A program made the translations under genes and the position numbers. A DNA stretch of 15,010 nucleotides from Synura sp. LO234KE (taxonomy: Eukaryota; Sar; Synurophyceae; Synurales; Mallomonadaceae), in the NCBI GenBank assembly GCA_015143735.1, contig VKHC01000230.1:1-15010 (forward strand), given 5' to 3'. The first letter of the stretch is position 1. Each line of letters begins with the position of its first letter. Below are positions 1 to 9,233 of the stretch, piece by piece. The notes below the pieces were generated by a model. That model ran no database searches, was not told where the DNA came from, and was given only the letters and a program-made list of their open reading frames with translations.

Positions 1-531
1 GACTTAAATTGAAGTAGGTGCGTGCCGCGGTACACGGTAAGCCGCTGGAGTGGTGAGGACGACAATAGCGGTCCGCTATAGAGGTAGGCAGTGCCGCGTA
101 ACGCGGTAGATTGCTTGCACAGATGACCGCAGAGAAAAGGAGCACCGATGGTGGCGAACGGAAATGATCGAAGGATATAGATAAAATGATGTATTTATAT
201 CCTTATGCGCAGATTCAAACTTTCTCTATCAGAACTGGACCAGAAAAATCTTAGAATGGGGCTGGGACGAAAACGATGTGATAATTTTTTGGGAGGAAGC
301 TGCGTCACCATGAATAATATTCTGATAAAAATCTTAAAACTTAACGATGAAAATTTCGTAGAATATGAGAATTCAAGTAAACAAAATTATTGGTGACCAA
401 GCACCACTCGAACCACCATAGCGATAGAATAACGTCATAGAACTCGAGTCGGTCAGACCTACATTCGAACTAAATCCGTCTAAATTTACAGCCCAATGTC
501 TTTAATCGTACCAAAATTGAATATACTACTC
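1..531. other. Intergenic region, no gene recognised
   Basis: I see no convincing coding exon here on either strand. The short open frame around 205-396 has no recognisable motif. The first 120 bases are relatively GC-rich. They hold two similar stretches, starting near 24 and near 92, that share GTGCCGCG followed by a CGGTA-ending tail, and between them a near-perfect palindrome (ATAGCGG T CCGCTAT, 65-79). This could be the edge of a decayed repeat element or of a structured transcript, but nothing identifies it. The right end is downstream of the stop codon of the oxidase gene on the minus strand. Confidence 0.5.
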
Positions 532-2349
532 TCATATATTGCCAAAATTTTGAGAGAATATATTGGCGGGGTCATACTTTGCTTTAGTTTCCCGCAATTT
601 AAAAAGCAATTCATCGTCAGTACCCAACTCTTGGTATTTATTTTCATAGCAAACGCGCTCGAGACGTTTCATATAAGGAGTAAACATAGCCGTTACATCG
701 GACACCCATTTCCTTCCCGCAGCGATCGCCTCTTCACTCGCTTCTGATTTCACTGTTGCTGTAACGGCCACATAATAGCGTGCCGAGCGAGACGTGGCGC
801 TGATCGACGTGGTTGTATTTGCAATTCCCCGGGCCATCCCCCCTCCCAGTAAAACAAATGCTACTCCTGCACTAGTGACCTTCGCAGGGACGTGATTATG
901 CACGAAATCTCCCAATGCTGACAGAAAGGACGGAGGTAGTGGTTCCTCGATATTTCCTGCGTAGAACTCAGAAAATATGTTGAAGTTCGGGATTTGAATC
1001 TTGACCAGTTGTTTCTGAAGCACAGAGACGTAGTCCGCACTTTGAATGGTGTTGGAGACTCGCATCCAACTGCCTAGGTTTGTCGCCTGTACCAAGAATG
1101 GATACTGTGTACATACACAAACATACAAACATACAAACATACACGGATGTCAAACAAAGTATGTTATTCAGTACCCACACCACTACGATGACCGTAAACA
1201 GTCGGTTTGCGACGTTTTCAAATCGAATCAACGTGTAAGAATGACAAATAATGACGACTCACGTTCTCAACCGTTGTTTTTCCTTCCTCTCCCACGTGGT
1301 TCACCAGCAATGGGCACACGGGTAGACCATGGACAAGATTAAAGGTCAGGAATGACTCTTCTGGAGCATTCTAGAAGGACACCCACAAGTGATGGAACAA
1401 GGTAAGAGAAAACAACGGATTCATCACTACTATCATGGAAGGCAGTTGTAAGTAAAGAGAATGAAGTACGTTGTCCGTTAATCAATTCCTCAATCAAGGA
1501 CGAATAGGGTTATAACTGTACCTGAACCAACCGGTCAAATTCGATAAGTGTCGCGGACTTCGAGGCACTGGTGGGAGTCAAGTACACGACAAGACCACCA
1601 AGCATCACAGGGGGCGCTTTATATATCCGCAGCTTTAGTTTGGTGATGACTCCAAAGTTCGGACCAGCTCCACGAATACCCGAGAGCAAATCTGCGTATT
1701 CGTTATCATTTGTCGCTGTCACAATCTCTCCGCTTGCCAAGACCACTTCTGCTTCTAGAATCTGGTCTGCACCGTATCCGTAGAGTCGGGATAATGTCCC
1801 ATATCCGCCATTGATTGCCCAACCTGCAACGGATACCTCTGGTTTCACAGCACCAACGGTTACAAATCCATGCTTCGCAAGTTCTTCGTCTAATATTCCA
1901 GTTGTAGTACCTCCTCCAACAGTCACAGAAAGATTTTGCTCATCGATGCAGATTTCATCGAGCAAAGAGACGTCTAGAACAATCGATTTGTTCGGAATAA
2001 CAAAGTTCGAGTGTTTTCCTGATGCAATCGTAAAAACAACATTCTCTCCACACTTTGACTTGAAGTCAAGAATTTTCACAACATCTTTAGTCGTCTTCAC
2101 TTGAGCAATAACCAGAGGGTATCCTCGGTATAATTTGTTGAACACGGAGCCACGAATTGCTTCGTAGCAGGAGGGATCAGTATCGGACGGGAGAAGAATC
2201 TTGCCTTCAAAATTTGTTTTTAAATCCGAGAGTTTCTCGTAACATGACGAATTCTTTAGGGCGTCGATTGCGTTGTTCAATTTAACTCGAGCACTGTCAG
2301 CGTCCGACAATCCTAATTTATTCATCAGGCCACCAAAAAAATTCGACAT
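532..2349 (-). CDS. FAD-linked oxidase, BBE-like (paralog A)
   Basis: Predicted FAD-dependent oxidoreductase of the berberine bridge enzyme / glucooligosaccharide oxidase type, which oxidises small molecules or sugars using covalently bound FAD and O2; the substrate is unknown. Exons: 2349-1522, 1370-1263, 1086-532 (introns 151 and 176 nt, both phase 0), giving 496 aa. The FAD_binding_4 domain covers about residues 70-255: GKHSN with the likely flavin-linking His113, then GGWAINGGYG and a GAGPNFGVIT stretch. The C-terminal BBE motif is KYDPANIFSQN just before the stop. The Cys that makes the second flavin bond in bicovalent members is replaced by Lys169 (GAVKPE). Start: ATG at 2349 matches paralog B. 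An in-frame ATG at 2403 would add a hydrophobic leader (MRILKFTFLINMCFAAAK) resembling a signal peptide, which B lacks. Intron positions equal those of B at 7599-9233. Exon structure is confident; secretion is open. Confidence 0.88.
1109..1144. repeat. ACAT/ACAA tetranucleotide repeat in an intron
   Basis: A run of acatacaaac-type units lies inside the second intron of oxidase A (1262-1087 on the minus strand), close to its 3' splice site. On the transcribed strand it reads as a TGTTTGTATG-rich tract, so it supplies much of the U-rich stretch ahead of the acceptor. Simple-sequence origin is the plain reading. Confidence 0.8.
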
Positions 2350-2547
2350 TTTAGCTGCGGCGAAGCACATATTAATCAAAAAAGTAAATTTAAGAATCCT
2401 CATTATACTTTATTGATTACCGAGTATGCTTTCCGCAAAGAGTATAATTTGGCGCAACAAATAAAATTAGTTTTGATTTGGTTTTCATCCATGCAGTTAC
2501 GTTTAGTGCAGTTACACGTGCGTTTTCGATAATATTCATCATTAACC
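2350..2547. promoter_or_regulatory. Divergent promoter between oxidase A and TIR-ankyrin gene
   Basis: Only 198 bp separate the two start codons, so both genes probably use this AT-rich stretch. It contains a direct repeat TGCAGTTAC at 2492-2500 and 2507-2515, and a palindromic CACGTG box at 2515-2520 that would suit a bHLH/bZIP-type factor. The TIR-ankyrin start is in a strong context (aaccATGG). If oxidase A instead starts at 2403 the gap shrinks to 144 bp. Promoter function is inferred from position only. Confidence 0.5.
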
Positions 2548-5373
2548 ATGGGAAGCGCTGTCTCTGTCCAATCTGCCGAATTCATCTCCGCACTTCCTTC
2601 AAACATTGATGAGGAGCTGTGTATATCATACGGCATTTCTAAAGAAGATTTTCGGCGACAACTGAATTCGGAAAACACGAATACTATCCCTAAAGCTTTG
2701 TTCATTAGGCTGTTAAATATCCGCGATGTTTATTTGTCCTATCATGCGGGAGTGGATGAGCTTGGTAGATCAAATTATGAGCGTATCAAACGAATAAATG
2801 ATGCATTGCCAGGCCTGGGGATCATCCCTTGGCTTCCTACCGGTATTTGTAAATCAATAACGCTCCCACTAATATGACAAATTATTTTGAAGGAGAATTT
2901 TCACGTGATGGAATAGATAATGAACATATTTCAGTAATTGATAAATCTCAAGCGATCCTCTTCTTTATCACGACCAAGTACATAAGCGAGGTCGAGAGCA
3001 ACAACAATACAAGCAATCGGTGTAAGCAAGAATTTGATTATGCCTTATCCAAAAAGAACACTTCTTGCATTATACCTATCATAATGGAGCCAAATTTGAA
3101 GGGTCTAAACGCACTTAATGGTACTATCTCATTAACTCTAGGAAACAAATCATTAATAGATTACACATCGGATGAAAATTTTAACGAAACGATTCAGTCG
3201 TTGTGCAGCAGAATAAGGGAAATTATTACACCGATATCTGAATTGATTAAGCCAACTGTTCTAGAATCGGACAAGGATGCATTATCGCTGGTTAAAAATA
3301 ATGACATTGTCCATTCAGGTAGTCCTGATACTTTGGAAGTTGCACTGTATGTAAGATTGACCCGTACCCGCTCTCTGCATGTATACTTGTGTTGTTTAAA
3401 TTAAATGATATTATTTTTCGTATATATACTCAAGTTTTCAATATAATTATTTTGATGTAGTTCTCTGGATCACTTTATTCCTCGAGACCGGCACATCGTA
3501 CCACTAATCCATTATCTCTTTGTAATGGTCTTGTTCCTCATGTATGAATTGCTTACTGCAGAAGGTCCAACGACTCTTCCCAAACCCTCGAATACTAGAT
3601 TTGTGTCGGTGTATGTGAGCAAAAGACAGACGGATAAGATAATCGAAGCGCTGGACGCATACCCTGAGCTACTAAATGCCAGAGGTTCGGTAAGTGACCT
3701 ACTTACTTCACTGAAACGTCACTGTTCCATTTGCGCAGCCCTTACAATAAGTCCTGCTTGTAGATGTAGATTGCCAATGCACGAGAAGGTTATAAGAAAC
3801 ATCTTTATTGTCTCTTTTAGCTCATTGTAGAAGCTCTTGCTGCACCTAACGCTTGGGTCTGTCCGCCCGTCCGTCTGTTTGTCTGTCTGTTCAGTACGGC
3901 TCCACCGCCCTGCACGTGGCCGCCGTCTGGGGTCACACCGACGTGACGACTCTCTTGCTAGACCGGGGGGCCAATGTCAACCTTATAGATGGGGTGAGAT
4001 AGACGATGGGGGGGGGGGGAAATCTCCCATAGGAGGGTTTTGTTTTTGAACGGGACATTGCGGTTGAAGGTCTCTATCCGTGTCTCGTAGTGGTACTGTG
4101 TGTGTTTATCCATGTCGCCTACCTCTTACTATCACTGCTTCATGTAGTGGATGGAGACTGGTTGAGCGCATTCGAGTGAATTATATTGTGGTACTGTGGT
4201 ACTGTGTGTGTGTTCATCCATGTCGCCTACCTCCTACTATCCCTGCTTCATGTAGTGGATGGAGACTGGTTGAGCGCATTCGAGTGAATTATATTGTGGT
4301 ACTGTGTTACTGTGTGTGTTTATCCATGTCACCTACCTCCTACTATCACTGCTTCATGTAGTGGATGGAGACTGGTAGAGCGCATTCGAGTGAATTATAT
4401 TGTGGTACTGTGTTACTGTGTGTGTTCATCCATGTCACCTACCTCCTACTATCCCTGCTTCATGTAGTGGATGGAGACTGATTGAGCGCATTCGAGTGAA
4501 TTATATTGTGGTACTGTGGTACTGTGTGTGTGTTCATCCATGTCGCCTACCTCCTACTATCCCTGCTTCATGTAGTGGATGGAGACTGGTTGAGCGCATT
4601 CGAGTGAATTATATTGTGGTACTGTGTTACTGTGTGTGTTTATCCATGTCACCTACCTCCTACTATCACTGCTTCATGTAGTGGATGGAGACTGATTGAG
4701 CGCATTCGAGTGAATTATATTGTGGTACTGTGTTACTGTGTGTGTTCATCCATGTCGCCTACCTCCTACTATCACTGCTAGTATGAGCATCCTCAGAATG
4801 GATAATGTGTAGAAATACTCGATTGTTATATTTTTTCGTCCTTTTTATACAAAGTCGGTTCCTACACTTCTGTATAATAACACAAATGCAACCTGGGAAT
4901 GAAGTTAGTTAAACCATCACTAGTAGCAGAGGAATATGGCATGTATTCTTACTAAGCACGTGTGTGTTAGAACCAGAAGCCTTCTCGCCATGGATCTCGT
5001 CAACTGTTAGTCTGTGAATCATTTTATTCTTTTCTGCTTCGGGGCCAGGTTGGGTGGACAGCGTTGATGAGAGCTGCGGTGTGGGGACAGAAAGAAATGG
5101 TGCGTTTGTTGCTGTTACGAGGGGCTAACGTGAACTCCCGGGACCAGGTAATCAATACGAATTACAAAAATCTAACCGTGTATATGAAACCCCTCATAAA
5201 CTAGAGTAATTCTTTGTGCGCATATGAAGTGTTTGTTTACTTACCTTTCCGTGGAATCACAATATTGGTCAAGTAACTTTTTTTCTTGCCTTTTACAGCG
5301 CGGAAAGTCGGTGTTGGATTACGTAACAGACAAGGAGATGTACAGTATCCTGTCCGCCTACAAAGCAGAGTAG
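2548..5373 (+). CDS. TIR-domain protein with C-terminal ankyrin repeats
   Basis: Exons: 2548-2842, 2893-3346, 3461-3689, 3895-3993, 5049-5147, 5299-5373; all phases close, giving 416 aa. N-terminus MGSAVS fits the N-myristoylation pattern MGxxxS. The TIR domain spans about residues 58-215: RDVYLSYHAGVDE (strand A and loop), GIIPWLPTG, KSQAILFFITTKY, NRCKQEFDYAL and CIIPIIMEP. Glu145 in CKQEF sits where NAD-cleaving TIR domains carry their catalytic Glu. A hydrophobic stretch at about 262-281 could be a membrane segment. Then come ankyrin helices (about 304-326), two full 33-residue repeats (STALHVAAVWGHTDV, then WTALMRAAVWGQKEM) and a capping repeat to the stop. Role inferred: signalling or defence NADase/adaptor at a membrane. 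It is divergent from oxidase A. The second donor was set at GTATGT because that alone keeps frame. Confidence 0.85.
4008..4019 (+). repeat. Poly-G tract near a 5' splice site
   Basis: Twelve consecutive G residues begin 14 nt after the GTGAGA donor of the 1055-nt intron. G-runs just downstream of donors can act as intronic splicing enhancers in some eukaryotes; here that is inference. The exact length is prone to sequencing error. Confidence 0.8.
4090..4779 (+). repeat. Minisatellite, ~107-bp units with 320-bp higher-order period
   Basis: About 6.5 tandem copies of a 106-108-bp unit fill most of the large intron (3994-5048) of the TIR-ankyrin gene. The anchor CATGTAGTGG recurs at 4141, 4249, 4355, 4461, 4569 and 4675, that is at steps of 108, 106, 106, 108 and 106. 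Copies three apart are exactly 320 bp apart. Copies 2 and 5 look identical over their variable part, including an extra GT dinucleotide and a second GGTACTGTG, which points to amplification of a trimer. The final copy is truncated at about 4779. The array is not coding: unit lengths not divisible by three break any frame. Confidence 0.93.
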
Positions 5374-5890
5374 TGGAATGAGAAGTGAAGAAGTGGGATG
5401 AGAATGAGTTAGTTGAGGTGACGTCAGGCGCTAAATTTAAATTCGTAATTGAACTTTAGTCGATTTCAGCGGTGCCCGTCGAGCCTGCTGATTGAATTGT
5501 ATTATTATTTGCTCAGAAATATGACTTTATTTAGATTCGGTCACTGGTGAACAAGAAATACATTCGAATGGTGAGTTACTGTGATAAATTGATAATTATA
5601 TAGACACGATATTTCATTACTGTCTATATTTCAGTAACCTTTTATAGTGTACCACCGCCAAAGCCCACAGTTTCTTTTTGCAGAGCTGTATTTAGCCAAC
5701 TACCAAACTTTATTCACCTTACTCTTATTACAATCATTGTCGCCACCAATCCTAACCATGTGAAGTTCACCATCAAAGCTCACCACAAAACGCCCAGGAC
5801 ATTCTGTTCTTGACCCCTAAACGCACTTTTTGGTCTCCATCCATCCGAATCCCAGCCAACCAAATACGAAATCCTTCTATAGAGCTGGTC

Positions 5891-5920
5891 CGCCCACAGC
5901 TACTCAGCTATAGCTGGGCG
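5891..5920. repeat. Imperfect inverted repeat (stem-loop)
   Basis: CGCCCACAGCTA pairs with TAGCTGGGCG across a short loop; one arm carries a two-base bulge. It could be a fold in a transcript, a 3'-end signal of the upstream gene or a remnant of an element end. No function is shown. Confidence 0.5.
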
Positions 5921-6689
5921 TGTAGTGGTGGAGTTTATGTGATTACACTATGGCGTGCATAATGCATATGCATAATTAACTATTCGATTTTAGGCAATGG
6001 ATCATTCTACTATCCGCCTTATAGTATTTTAAAAAATGGCTTTGGAGTAACGAAAACCCTAGTAAAAGCAGGTGTTCCATGCTGGAGGAAAATACGACTC
6101 TTACTAATCTATGCTAGCCGCCCGAAGGAAAGGCGCGATCGGCTGCGTGGATCAGTCCTAGCCAGCAAACTAACAGTAGGAACTCAAACTAGAAGGAGTT
6201 CGATCAGTAATAAAGTTAAATACCAATTCCAAGGAATATGTTTTCCTCTTCATCCGTATGGGCAAGCGCTTACCACCGACGGTTACTCAGGGACTAGCAA
6301 TCATCATGCTTATCCCAGAGGATCTCCAATTTTACTTCGGAGATTCCTACCTCGCCGAATACAACCCATTTGATGCGAGCCCACCCCAGATCCATCTATC
6401 CCTCTTACCGAACATCGCATCTCCATCCTCCATCCGCAGTTTCCGTGACCTTGTACTGTTGCTAGAAAGAGGACAGCATTTAGGGCCCTTATGCGGTAGA
6501 TCGAAATGTCATCAAGGTCACCCACTCCCCCTGATGCATGCGGTCCCCATTTCTCTGTGTCAGCTGCTTTGTATTGACTAGTTGGAAGTTCTGACTCTCC
6601 CGTGCTGTTTAGCCCACTCTGGCCCAGCCATCTCACAAGCAGGCTCAAAACCTCGTTTATCGCTCGTAGTTGACTTATAAACACTCACT

Positions 6690-6690
<1 letters not shown>

Positions 6691-6720
<30 letters not shown>
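6691..6720. repeat. (ATA)10 trinucleotide microsatellite
   Basis: Ten perfect ATA units lie in the intergenic region. On the minus strand the same run gives a long Tyr homopolymer frame, which is an artefact of the repeat and not a gene. Confidence 0.95.
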
Positions 6721-7598
6721 GGTCCCTCCTTTGGACACTAGACGGTAAATATAAAATAGTACAATAACGAAACAAAAATATACGCTAGATGCAAAATTAA
6801 GCTCGTTACGTACTTCATAAATTGACGGAGAATACAAAGAGAAATCGCTCAACAATTCAGCAGAATCAGGTGAGTGGAACATCAAAAGAGGCTCCATGCC
6901 AGATGACAATTCTCATTTTCTGAAAATCAGTAATTGATTCAGTGATTTCAATCGACCCAATTTCTTTGCAAAAAGCTATTGGAGCTGTTACACCAAGGTT
7001 GAATTTTAATTGTCGTCGAGTTGCTCTGAATTCCCCTTACCGTAAGTAATCATTTAAAACAGATTTACCGAGAATAAGTACAGTACTACAGTTTTCATTT
7101 GTACCTCAAGTAAAAGATGCTTGTCTTATCCCTAAATTTATTTGACAATTGGTAAAAGGGGTAAGTCACTGACTAGACTCTTTTTTAATTGTATACACTA
7201 ATATTCGTCGAAGTCTCAATAAAGGCTCAGAGGAAAATATATTACGAATACGGTTAAAATCCATTTGTTTAGCGCTGTCGTCAGGAAAAAAGGAAATTTT
7301 GTTTTGGCAATATTTATTGTATTGCAGCGGTCTGAAAAATCTCTTTATTATATTGAGCGCTGGGATGGAAATATGTTACTTTAGTGTGTGATTAAATCTA
7401 TCATAAAGCCTTTAGTGAATCTTGCTTTCTTGTCTACTCATGAATTAGGAAAACAATTTTGCTGCACTTGGTATGAACAATGGCGACGCCGGACATCACT
7501 GACGTGTACATGATCACGCGTTGGAGCCCTGCAAGATATATTGGACATTGCACTGTCGCTTGCATAACAAATCAAATCTTCGAAAATTCTTATTCGAG

Positions 7599-9233
7599 AT
7601 GTTCGGCGCTCTTATGGATTCATTGGGCTTCTCTGAAGCTAACTTTGTGCAGGCTGATTTAGATAAGGCCGCTGCTGCATTGCTTAACTCTGAACTTGTT
7701 GCCGGAATCACTGAGTTACGTTCTAACTTCGGCGGTAATATTCTCCTCCCCTCTGACACTGATCCCGCTCCATACAACGCGGTGCGCAGCTCCGCGTACA
7801 ATAAACTCTTTCGTGGATATCCATTCGTAATAGCCCAAGCGAAATCTAGTGAGGATGTCGCGAAAGTGCTCGAATTTAAGAAAAAGTTCGCTGATAGTAC
7901 TCCACTTAGCGTCGCCGCGGGGAAGCATTCGAATGTCGCAATAGTAGATCATGGGATAGTGCTTGACCTATCGTTGCTTAATGATGTGGCTGTTGACGAA
8001 GCAAATCTTGTTGTTTCTGTGGGCGCTGGTGCAAGTACCGGGAAAATAGATGAGGAGGTTGCCAAATACGGTCTTGCTGTTGTTGGAGCTGTAAAGCCTG
8101 AAATTACATTCGGAGGTTGGGCCATTCATGGTGGCTTTGGGACTTTCTCCCGCTTGTATGGCTTTGGATCAGACCAGATTCTCGAAGCGGAAGTGGTATT
8201 AGCCAGCGGCACGGTCGTCACTGCGACTGATAATAACGAATATGCCGATTTATTGTTTGCAATTCGTGGGGAAGGTGCAAACTTTGGAGTGATAACAAAA
8301 TTCAAGGTGCAGGCATTCAAGGCTCCATCAGTGGTTGTAGGTGGCGTTGTAGCATACATGGCTCCAACCACTGCCTCGAAGACGGCCACTCTTATCGAAT
8401 TCGACAAACTTGCGCAGGTTAAATATCGAATTTACTTCTTTCTTTTTTCTCTTAATCGTTTAATCACTTAGGATGCCCCAGATTCCGCATTTTTATCCAT
8501 CAATTTCATGGGAGGCCCCCCCGTTTGTCCTGTGCTTGTTAACTACGTTGGTGAAGCAGGGAAGACAACTGTTGAAGATGTGAGTTTTTTATACAATTGT
8601 TTTGTGATGAAAGTATAATTTCTTCCCTTTTCTACATGGGTATGTACATATCATTGGTGCTAGTACCCCTTTCTAGTCAAGGCTACAAACTTGGGCGGGT
8701 GGTTCAGGGTGTCCAACAGTGTGCAGGCCGCGGACTATACCACCGTTCTTCAGAAACAACTGGCATCTGTTCAAGTAGCCAATTACAATATTGTGTCCGA
8801 ATTTTACGCGGGAAATATCAGTGAGCCCTTGCCAGAAACGTTTCTTACAGAGTTGGGCGATTTCGTCAACAGCAGCACTCCCTCGGAGCTGACCAAGACT
8901 TCTATCCTCATCGTACTTCTTGGAGGCAAAATTGCAACAGGTGTTGCTAACTCATCTGTCCCCCCGTCCGCGCGCTCGGCCCGCTACTATGTCACGGTGA
9001 GTGTATCCGTGAAGCCAGATTTAGGGGAGGCGGCCATCGCAGTAGGCAAGAAGTGGGTTTCTGATGTAACGGATCAGTTTTCTCCTTACATCAAACGTGT
9101 CCACCGCCCGCACTACGAAGCGAAGTTACCTGAGCGAGGCCTGGATGCGGAATTCCTTGCGAAGCTACGTGCCATTAAAGCCAAATATGACCCTTCCAAC
9201 TTGTTCACCCAGAACTACAATATTACCCCTTGA
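7599..9233 (+). CDS. FAD-linked oxidase, BBE-like (paralog B)
   Basis: Same enzyme family as the gene at 532-2349: covalent-flavin oxidase, substrate unknown. Exons: 7599-8417, 8472-8579, 8682-9233 (introns 54 and 102 nt, both phase 0), giving 492 aa. FAD-binding features: SVAAGKHSN with probable flavin-linked His110, FGGWAIHGGFG, DQILEAEVVLASG and GEGANFGVITKF. The BBE C-terminal motif is KYDPSNLFTQNYNI right before the stop. Lys166 (GAVKPE) replaces the Cys of bicovalent relatives, as in A. The middle exon is exactly 36 codons in both paralogs, with 22 identical residues. Start: ATG at 7599 aligns with A, and no ATG precedes it in frame before a stop. A leader exon from ATG 7480 (MATPDITD, donor GTGTAC at 7504, acceptor CGAG before 7599) would stay in frame and is possible. 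No signal peptide is seen with the start chosen. The second acceptor (8680-8681) was chosen by phase and agreement with A. Confidence 0.9.

Larger units (their letters stand above)
5374..7598. other. Long intergenic region, no recognised gene
   Basis: It lies downstream of the TIR-ankyrin stop and upstream of oxidase B. I recognise no protein family on either strand. A 107-codon open frame with an ATG at 6258 (to 6581) sits in locally GC-richer sequence but has no motif I know. Structures seen: an imperfect stem-loop at 5891-5920, a 12-bp palindrome ATGCATATGCAT at 5962-5973 and an (ATA)10 tract at 6691-6720. The section from about 6700 to 7470 is AT-rich and looks empty. The last ~120 bases are the 5' flank of oxidase B and include an ATG in good context at 7480 that does not share its frame. 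Confidence 0.55.

Noticed and set aside
2403-2705. Minus-strand 100-codon frame over the TIR start region
   Set aside because: Antisense of the TIR first exon and promoter, low complexity, no motif.
4080-4681. Two 93-codon frames inside the tandem repeat encoding near-identical Cys-rich peptides
   Set aside because: They arise because the 320-bp super-period repeats the same sequence; the frame is broken by 106-bp units and there is no codon-level constraint. The region is intronic.
6685-6909. 74-codon minus-strand frame ending in a Tyr run
   Set aside because: Produced by the (ATA)10 microsatellite; no other coding evidence.
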